The position numbers were made by a program, and so were the translations under genes. The notes below the pieces were generated by a model. That model saw only the letters and a program-made list of their open reading frames with translations. It was not told where the DNA came from and did no database searches. Of a stretch of DNA of 64,000 nucleotides, positions 58,240 through 64,000 are shown piece after piece (positions within the stretch are counted from its first letter, which is position 1; every line of letters starts with the position of its first letter). The stretch covers positions 1 to 64,000 of the forward strand of contig NZ_JBHLVH010000012.1 of NCBI RefSeq assembly GCF_042433515.1, written 5' to 3'. This DNA comes from Kytococcus schroeteri. Lineage in GTDB: Bacteria > Actinomycetota > Actinomycetes > Actinomycetales > Dermatophilaceae.

Positions 58240-58338
58240 GACGACCCCCTTTCCCCGCCGCCGCCCCATCGGGTGGCCGGCTGACCGCACCCCGATGCGC
58301 CCTCGCGCCGGGGCGGTCCCCCGTACCCAGGAGACGCC

Positions 58339-59739
58339 ATGACCCAGCCCACCACCGCCACCGAGACCACCCCGACCACCCGCGCCACCGCCGACGCCCC
58401 CTCCGCCGAGGCCCTGGACCCCACCACGTGGGGCCTGGCCACCCGCGCCGTCCACGCCGGCCAGGTGCCCGACTCCGACACCGGATCCCGCGTGCTGCCG
58501 CTCCACCAGACCACCAGCTACGTCTTCGCCGATGCCGACCAGGCCGCCAACCGGTTCGCCCTGGCCGAGCTGGGCCCCATCTACACGCGCCTCAACAACC
58601 CCACGACGCAGGTGGTGGAGGACCGCCTGGCCGCCCTGGACGGTGGGGTGGGCGCCCTGCTGCTCTCCTCCGGCCAGTCCGCCACCACCCTGGCGCTGCT
58701 CAACCTGTGCGACGCCGGCGACCACGTGGTGGCCTCGTCCCACCTCTACGGCGGCACGCAGAACCTCTTCGCCGTCACCCTCAAGCGCCTGGGCATCGAC
58801 GTCACCTTCGTGGACCCGGCCGACCCCGCCGCCTGGCGCGCCGCGGCCACCGACGCCACCAAGGCGTTCTTCGGCGAGACCGTCTCCAACCCCTCGGGCA
58901 CCGTGCTCGACATCGCCGCCGTGGCGGAGGTGGCGCACGAGGTGGGCGTGCCGCTGGTGGTGGACAACACCATCGCCACCCCGGCGCTGCTGCGCCCCAT
59001 CGAGCACGGGGCCGACGTGGTGGTCTACTCGGCCACCAAGTTCCTCGGCGGGCACGGCACCGCGGTGGCCGGTGCCATCGTCGATGCCGGGCGCTTCGAC
59101 TACACGGCCCATGGCGACCGCTTCCCGCACTTCACCGAGCCGGACGAGACCTACGGCGGCATCGTCTTCGGCCGTGACCTGGGCGCGGACGGGGTGTTCG
59201 GGGTGAACCTCTCCTACGTGCTGCGGGCCCGCGTGGTGCTCCTGCGCGACCTGGGGGCCTCGGTCTCGCCCTTCAACGCGTGGCTCATCGCCCAGGGCCT
59301 GGAGACGCTCACGCTCCGTCTGGAACGCCACCTGTCCAACGCGCGCACCCTCGCGCACTGGCTGGCCGAGCACCCGCAGGTGCAGCGCGTCCACTGGGCC
59401 GGGCTGCCGGACCACCCCTCCCACGCGGTGTCGGCGCGCTACCTGCCCGACGGTCCCGGCTCGGTCGTCTCCTTCGAGCTGGCCGGCGGTGCCGAGGAGG
59501 GGCGCGCCTTCGTCTCCGCCCTGCGCCTGCACAGCCACGTGGCCAACATCGGCGACGTGCGCTCGCTGGTCATCCACCCGGCATCCACCACGCACGCCCA
59601 GCTCTCCGAGGCCGACCAGCGCGCGGCCGGCGTCACCCCCGGGCTGGTGCGGCTCAGCGTCGGCATCGAGGACGTGGACGACCTGCGCGCCGACCTCGAG
59701 CGGGGGTTCGCGGCCGTGGCTGTCGGGGGTGCGCGGTGA
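58339..59739 (+). CDS. metY: O-acetylhomoserine sulfhydrylase (aminocarboxypropyltransferase)
   Basis: 466 residues of the Cys/Met-metabolism PLP family. The ~25-residue N-terminus is Thr/Ala-rich and probably disordered. TRAVHAGQVPDSDTGSRVLP, the active-site region YTRLNNPTTQVVEDRLAALD, and PLP-Lys in VVYSATKFLGGHG (~230) follow; the long form (>425 aa) is typical for MetY rather than cystathionine enzymes. It combines O-acetylhomoserine with sulfide to homocysteine. AGGAG precedes the ATG. Controlled by the SAM riboswitch; coupled to metX. Confidence 0.93.
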   Translation: MTQPTTATETTPTTRATADAPSAEALDPTTWGLATRAVHAGQVPDSDTGSRVLPLHQTTSYVFADADQAANRFALAELGPIYTRLNNPTTQVVEDRLAALDGGVGALLLSSGQSATTLALLNLCDAGDHVVASSHLYGGTQNLFAVTLKRLGIDVTFVDPADPAAWRAAATDATKAFFGETVSNPSGTVLDIAAVAEVAHEVGVPLVVDNTIATPALLRPIEHGADVVVYSATKFLGGHGTAVAGAIVDAGRFDYTAHGDRFPHFTEPDETYGGIVFGRDLGADGVFGVNLSYVLRARVVLLRDLGASVSPFNAWLIAQGLETLTLRLERHLSNARTLAHWLAEHPQVQRVHWAGLPDHPSHAVSARYLPDGPGSVVSFELAGGAEEGRAFVSALRLHSHVANIGDVRSLVIHPASTTHAQLSEADQRAAGVTPGLVRLSVGIEDVDDLRADLERGFAAVAVGGAR

Positions 59740-60839
59740 CCGCCACGCTCCCGAGGCGTGGCGCGGTGTCCGCCGGCGCCGGGGCACCTGCACCGCGGCA
59801 CCGCGTCGTGCGCCCCGGGCCGGTGCGCCTGGAGGGTGGTGCGCTGCTGGACCCCGAGGTGTCGCTGCGCACCTGGGGAGCCCCCGCGGCGCCCGACGGC
59901 TCCAACGTGGTGGTGGTGCTGCACGCCCTGACCGGCGACTCCCACGTGGGCGGCCCCGGTGGCCCGGCGCACTGCCCGCGCGGGTGGTGGCCGGACCTCA
60001 TCGGGCCCGGGCGCCCCCTGGACACGCGGCGCCTGCACGTGGTGGCGCCGGACGTGCTCGGCGGGTGCAGCGGCACCACCGGCCCGGCGAGCCCCGCCCC
60101 GGACGGGCGCCGGTGGGGCAGTCGCTTCCCGGCCGTGACGGTGCGCGACCAGGTGGCCGTGGAGGTGGCCGCCGTGCGCGCGCTGGGCCTGCGCCGGGTG
60201 GGGTACGTGCTCGGCGCCTCGGCCGGTGGCATGCGCGCCCTGGAGTGGGGCCTGCAGCGCGAGGTGGAGGCGGGGCACCTGTGCGTGGTGGCCGCGCCGG
60301 CCGTGGCCTCGGCGGACCTGCGCGGCGGCCTGGCCCTGCAGCGGCAGGCGGTGACCGCCGACCCGGCGTGGCGGGGCGGTGACCACCCGTCGGGGGCGGG
60401 CCCGGTGGCCGGGCTCGCCCTGGCCCGGCGGATGGCGATGCTCACCTACCGCAGCGCCGACGGCCTCGAGGAGCGCTTCGGGGAGGGGTCGCCGGGCACC
60501 TGCGCCTCGGGTGGCTCGGTGACGGCCTGGCTGGACCACCACGGGGACTCGTTCGTGCGGCGCTTCGACGCCGGGGCGTACCTCGCCCTCATCGACGCGA
60601 TGGCGAGCCACGACGTGGGGCGCGGGCGCGGGGGAGTGCCGGCGGCCCTGGCCGCCGTCCACGCCCGGGTGACGGCGGTGGGCGTGAGCAGCGACCGGCT
60701 GGTGCGCCCCGAGGAGGTGCGCCGGGTGGCGGCGCTCGCCGGGGGCCGCTACCTGCAGGTGGAGTCCGCCAGCGGCCACGACGGGTTCCTCACCGAGACC
60801 GAGGCCGTGGCGGGGCTGCTGGGCTCGGTGCTGGCCTGA
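59736..60839 (+). CDS. metX: homoserine O-acetyltransferase
   Basis: 367 residues of the alpha/beta-hydrolase-fold MetX family: VVVVLHALTGDSHVGG (oxyanion region, ~60-75), GWWPDLIGPGRPLDTRRLHV, the nucleophile elbow LGASAGGMRALEW (usually GGSMGGM; Ser retained), Asp in VGVSSDRLVRPEE and His in SASGHDGFL. It makes O-acetylhomoserine for MetY. GTG 59736 overlaps the metY stop by GTGA, giving tight coupling. Confidence 0.92.
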   Translation: MTATLPRRGAVSAGAGAPAPRHRVVRPGPVRLEGGALLDPEVSLRTWGAPAAPDGSNVVVVLHALTGDSHVGGPGGPAHCPRGWWPDLIGPGRPLDTRRLHVVAPDVLGGCSGTTGPASPAPDGRRWGSRFPAVTVRDQVAVEVAAVRALGLRRVGYVLGASAGGMRALEWGLQREVEAGHLCVVAAPAVASADLRGGLALQRQAVTADPAWRGGDHPSGAGPVAGLALARRMAMLTYRSADGLEERFGEGSPGTCASGGSVTAWLDHHGDSFVRRFDAGAYLALIDAMASHDVGRGRGGVPAALAAVHARVTAVGVSSDRLVRPEEVRRVAALAGGRYLQVESASGHDGFLTETEAVAGLLGSVLA

Positions 60840-60907
60840 GCGAGGGTGGCAGGGCGTGCGCGGCCCGGGTCGTGGACAACCTGCCTGACCGTGCCACGAT
60901 GCGCGCC

Positions 60908-61606
60908 ATGACACGCGTGCTGGGAGTGCTGGGTGCCATCGAGGCCGAGGTGGTGGCGCTGCGGGCGGCGCTGGAGGACGCCCACGAGGAGGTGGTGCTC
61001 GGCCTGACCGTCACCCGCGGCGTGCTCGACGGCATCCCCCTCGTGCTGGCGCGGTGCGGCGTGGGCAAGGTCAACGGGGCCCTGGGTGCCGCGGCCCTGC
61101 GGGTCGCCGGGGCCGAGGCGGTGCTCTTCACCGGGGTGGCCGGCGGCATCGCGCCGGGGGTGGCCGTCGGGGACCTCGTGGTGGCCGATGACGTGGTGCA
61201 GCACGACGTGGACGTCACCCCGCTGGGCCGCGGGCCCGGCGAGCTCCTCGGCGAGCCGCTGGCCTGGTCGGCCGACGACCGGCTGCGCGCCGCTTGCGAA
61301 CGGGCCGCTCGCGCCATCGCCGAGGACGCCGCGGTCCACACCGGGCGGGTGGCCTCGGGCGACCAGTTCGTCGCCAGCGGGGCCGCGCGCGCCCGCATCC
61401 ACGAGGTGTTCGGCGCCCTGGCCGCCGAGATGGAGGGTGCCGCCACCGCCCAGGCCTGCGCACGCATGGGGCTGCCCTGGGCCGTGGTGCGCAGCATCAG
61501 CGACAGCGCCGACGAGGGAGCGGTGGAGGACTTCCCGGCGTTCCTGGAGATGGCCGCCCGCCGCGGGGAGGCGCTGGTGCGGCAGGTGGTGCGCGAGCTG
61601 GCCTGA
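60908..61606 (+). CDS. mtnN: 5'-methylthioadenosine/S-adenosylhomocysteine nucleosidase
   Basis: 232 residues of the PNP/UDP phosphorylase fold: GVLGAIEAEVVALRAAL (start), TGVAGGIAPGVAVGDLVVAD (~73-92), GDQFVASGAARARI, EMEGAATAQACARMGLPW (substrate Glu, ~176) and RSISDSADEGA (catalytic Asp). It splits MTA and SAH, products of SAM use, so it belongs functionally with metYX. ATG 60908 follows CACGAT by seven bases (leaderless), so it is not tied to the riboswitch transcript start. Confidence 0.92.
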   Translation: MTRVLGVLGAIEAEVVALRAALEDAHEEVVLGLTVTRGVLDGIPLVLARCGVGKVNGALGAAALRVAGAEAVLFTGVAGGIAPGVAVGDLVVADDVVQHDVDVTPLGRGPGELLGEPLAWSADDRLRAACERAARAIAEDAAVHTGRVASGDQFVASGAARARIHEVFGALAAEMEGAATAQACARMGLPWAVVRSISDSADEGAVEDFPAFLEMAARRGEALVRQVVRELA

Positions 61607-61675
61607 GGTCCGCTGCCCGGCAGCCGCGGGTGTCGCCCCGACCTGACCCGCCTGGTTGCGCCGCTACGGTGACCC

Positions 61676-62530
61676 ATGACCTGGAAGCAGCGCGCCAGGC
61701 GTGCCCTCGACCACCCCGTGGCCGGCATCCCGGCGCGCGCCGCCTTCACCGCCCTGGCCACCGCCCAGCTCGCCCGGGCCGCCCGGCACGACCGCCGCAC
61801 CGTCGGGCTGCCCACCCCCGAGCAGCGAGCCGACACCGCCGAGCACGTCACCATCGCCGTGAAGACCTTCATGCGGCCCGCCACCTGCCGCCGCTTCATC
61901 CGCTCCGCGCGGACGTGGTGCCTCTGCCGTTCAACTCCGGGGTCCCCGTGGGGCGCAACCTCGCCCTCTCGATGGTGGACACCGAGTTCACGCTGGTGAC
62001 CGACGACGACCACGTCTTCACCGCCGCCACGCAGATCCACCGGGCCGTGGAGTACCTGCGGGCCACGCCGGAGGTCGACATCGTGGGCCTGGCGCTGGTG
62101 GGGCTGCCCCAGAACGAGGCCGGTGACCTGCGCTACCCGCGCATGGTGGAGGGGACCCTCCCGCCGCTGCGCGAGGACGACGAGGCGCTCAACGGCCTGC
62201 CGGTGCGTCTCATGGTGGCCCAGAACTACGTGACCCGCACCGAGTCGCTGCGCCGCATCGGGTGGGACGAGGGGGGTGCGCATGACCGACCACAAGGACT
62301 TCTTCCACCGGGCCTCCGGGCGGCTGGTCACCGTGATCGACATGGGGTCCGGCAGCTACCACGTGCGCACGCCCTTCAAGAAGGACTACATGAGCTACCG
62401 CGACGCCGTGGCGGACGACGGTGCCTACCTGACCCGCAAGTGGGCGGCCGTGGTCGCGGGGGAGATCCCCTCGGACACCACCTGCTACGGCGGGAGCTCC
62501 GCCGAGCGGCGCGCGGCCCGCGGCGTCTGA
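61676..62530 (+). pseudogene. decayed family-2-like glycosyltransferase
   Basis: Three reading frames hold consecutive pieces of one protein. The start (61676 to ~61910) ends VTIAVKTFMRPATCRRFIRS. The middle (~61908-62275) has DVVPLPFNSGVPVGRNLALS, the TDDDHVF metal motif and YVTRTESLRRIGWDE. The last (~62281-62530) has MTDHKDFFHRASGRLVTVID and the C-terminus. The joints are abrupt, and about 25 residues expected between the nucleotide-binding strand and DVVPLP seem missing. It resembles B4GALNT-type GT2 proteins and cannot make an intact enzyme as written. TACGGT five bases before ATG shows the old leaderless promoter. Confidence 0.75.
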
Positions 62531-62588
62531 TCCCGCGGGGCCGGAGGGGTTCCGCGGCCAGCAGGACGGCCCGGGTAGCGTGGCGCGG

Positions 62589-63299
62589 GTGAGCGACGAC
62601 CTGCCTGAACTGCCCGACGTGACCGTCCCGGACGACCTCTCCGGCCTCGAGGAGGCCACGCCCGGCCCCACCCCGCTGGCCCTGGTGCACGGGCTGGGCT
62701 CCAACCCCATCGACTGGCAGGACGTCGTGAGCCGGGTGGGGGCCTCGCGCCCCATGGCCGCGCCGTGGGTGGACGCGCTCAAGCCCAACCGCCCGGCGGG
62801 CCCGCTGGACCTCTCCGCCTGCGCCTCGGCCGTGCTCTACACCGGCGACGTCATGACCTGGCGCCAGTTCGACCTGGTGGGGCAGGACGTGGGCGGCATG
62901 GTGGGTGCCACGCTGGCGGCCGAGCACCCGGAGAAGGTGCGTCGACTGGTGCTCTCGGGCGTCTTCGTCTCGATGCCGAAGATGGCCGTGCGCATGCAGA
63001 AGCTCGCCCTGCAGGCCCAGACCCGCAACGCGCTCGTGGCCCAGGGCATCGACCGCCAACGCACCCTGCAGACCCTGGACACCCTCGCCGGGCTGGACCT
63101 CACCGAGACCCTGCGGGCCGTGCAGCAGCCCACCCTCGTGCTCGTGGGCGCCGGTGACCGCGCGGGGAGGGCGATGGCCCGCCAGGTGGCCGAGCTGCTG
63201 CCCGACGGCCGCGTGCAGGAGATCCCGGGCGCCGGCCGCCGCCCCGCGCTGGAGGCCCCCGAGGCCTACGCCGACGCGGTGGTGGAGTTCACCGCGTGA
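62589..63299 (+). CDS. alpha/beta-fold hydrolase-like protein
   Basis: 236 residues. LALVHGLGSNPIDWQDVVSR is the oxyanion-loop region, VGQDVGGMVGATLAAEHPEK the nucleophile elbow (Asp in place of Ser at the G-x-D-x-G turn), then PTLVLVGAGDRAGRAMA and a terminal GAGRRPALEAPEAYADAV. The catalytic His position holds Arg (AGRRP). An Asp nucleophile would suggest a dehalogenase or epoxide hydrolase, but loss of His argues for an altered or non-catalytic role. GTG 62589 is seven bases after TAGCGT. Coupled to the next gene by GTGA. Confidence 0.75.
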   Translation: MSDDLPELPDVTVPDDLSGLEEATPGPTPLALVHGLGSNPIDWQDVVSRVGASRPMAAPWVDALKPNRPAGPLDLSACASAVLYTGDVMTWRQFDLVGQDVGGMVGATLAAEHPEKVRRLVLSGVFVSMPKMAVRMQKLALQAQTRNALVAQGIDRQRTLQTLDTLAGLDLTETLRAVQQPTLVLVGAGDRAGRAMARQVAELLPDGRVQEIPGAGRRPALEAPEAYADAVVEFTA

Positions 63300-63982
63300 G
63301 GAGCGGCCCCCTCCCGGAGCGCAGCAAGGACGGCTCGGTCCACGTCACCGACGAGCGGGTCAACACCCTCTCCCACCTGGTGGGCTCCTGCTTCGCGCTG
63401 CTCGGTGGCGCGGTGCTCGTCACGCAGGCCGCCACCACCGGTGACCCCTGGCGCATCGTCGGTGCCGGCGTCTACTCCGCCACCCTGCTCCTGCTGTTCG
63501 TGGCCAGCACCCTGCACCACGGTCTCGACCTGGGGGAACGGGGCGACACCGTGCTGCGCACCCTGGACTACACGGCCGTGTTCGCCCTCATCGCCGGGAC
63601 GGTGACGCCGTTGGTGCTGGTGGACGTGCGCACGCCGCTGGGGTGGGCGGTGCTGGGCACGGTGTGGGCGATCGCCGTGGGCGGCATCGTGCTGCGCGCG
63701 GTGAACCCCCGGCTGCCCAAGGAGGTCACCAACACGCTCTACATCGTGCTGGGGTGGATGCCGGTGGCCCTGGTGGCCGGGGACGTCACCCTCCCGGCCG
63801 GCATGTTGGCGCTGCTGGCCGCCGGCGGGGTGGTCTACTCCCTCGGCTTCGTCGTGTTCATCCTCGAACGGCCCAACCCGTGGCCAGGGGTGGTGGGTTT
63901 CCACGAGATCTGGCACGTGCTGGTGGTGCTGGCCGCGGCCCTGCACTGGGCGATGGTGGCGGCGTACGTGGTGCCCGCCTGA
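63296..63982 (+). CDS. hemolysin III / PAQR-family membrane protein
   Basis: 228 residues with seven helices. N-terminal ERVNTLSHLVGSCFALLGGA, STLHHGLDLGERGDTVLRTL (conserved SxxxH and D, with DYTAVF following) and the C-terminal GFHEIWHVLVVLAAALHW with two metal His residues are the HlyIII/YqfA zinc-hydrolase motifs. The bacterial role is unclear; the family relates to ceramidase-like hydrolases in the membrane, and hemolysis is a historical label. GTG 63296 overlaps the previous stop. Confidence 0.9.
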   Translation: MRSGPLPERSKDGSVHVTDERVNTLSHLVGSCFALLGGAVLVTQAATTGDPWRIVGAGVYSATLLLLFVASTLHHGLDLGERGDTVLRTLDYTAVFALIAGTVTPLVLVDVRTPLGWAVLGTVWAIAVGGIVLRAVNPRLPKEVTNTLYIVLGWMPVALVAGDVTLPAGMLALLAAGGVVYSLGFVVFILERPNPWPGVVGFHEIWHVLVVLAAALHWAMVAAYVVPA

Positions 63983-64000
63983 GGCAGGCCGGCGCGCGGC

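Noticed and set aside
62837..63133. Small minus-strand open frames across metabolic genes
   Set aside because: These and dozens like them mirror the codon pattern of the opposite gene and lack starts and motifs.
1..64000. tRNA genes
   Set aside because: I looked for TPsiC-arm motifs (GGTTCGAATCC-like) with matching acceptor stems and found none; a tRNAscan run would settle it.

Overview
The window is about 70% GC chromosomal DNA from an actinobacterium. Evidence for this: mycothiol-type DinB-like and ANTAR proteins, a 13E12-type DUF222-HNH protein, an IdeR/DtxR-like iron box, GTG starts, and many genes whose start codon sits 5-7 nt behind a TAnnnT -10 element with no Shine-Dalgarno (leaderless). 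The gene mix suggests Micrococcales, but I cannot name the genus. The window opens in the 3' end of a 5S rRNA and its terminator, so an rrn operon lies just upstream. All functions are read from sequence motifs; no database search was run.

1-15.3 kb: amino-acid catabolism. A five-gene minus-strand operon (HglS-like 2-oxoadipate dioxygenase, ALDH7-type aldehyde dehydrogenase, Glu/Leu/Phe/Val dehydrogenase, AGCS symporter, FAD amino-acid oxidase) faces a divergent LysR regulator. It converges on a plus-strand pair: a YdiJ/GlcD-like D-2-hydroxyacid dehydrogenase and a mu-crystallin-type ketimine reductase. Together these can be read as a full pipecolate/lysine-to-2-oxoglutarate route. A divergent second ELFV-like dehydrogenase, a broken gene and a lone hutI follow.

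15.3-22.6 kb: an accessory island. It carries a DHH-like protein, a candidate PD-(D/E)XK restriction enzyme and a C5 methyltransferase, then small membrane proteins. Duplicated gene ends lie inside and at the edges.

22.6-35.2 kb: M20 hydrolase, an NlpC/P60 cell-wall hydrolase with a frameshift in its signal peptide, a NarL-type two-component system, a branched-chain 2-oxoacid dehydrogenase operon (E1a-E1b-E2), an HNH protein, a hydrolase and membrane proteins.

35.2-50 kb: a TPP riboswitch with thiBPQ, a GAF-ANTAR regulator, an APC amino-acid transporter, a TetR-MMPL operon, two MFS transporters, a secreted repeat protein, a CPBP protease, and an iron-box-controlled siderophore-interacting protein.

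50-64 kb: a NYN-LOTUS protein, an SmtB-like zinc sensor overlapping a Cys/His-rich metallothionein-like gene, pabAB-pabC, a SAM riboswitch with a leader ORF ahead of metY-metX, mtnN, a decayed glycosyltransferase, a hydrolase and a hemolysin III protein.

The most interesting parts are the zinc sensor/metallothionein-like operon at 51.37-52.13 kb, the pipecolate/2-aminoadipate cluster, and the three-gene R-M locus with its DHH-like partner.
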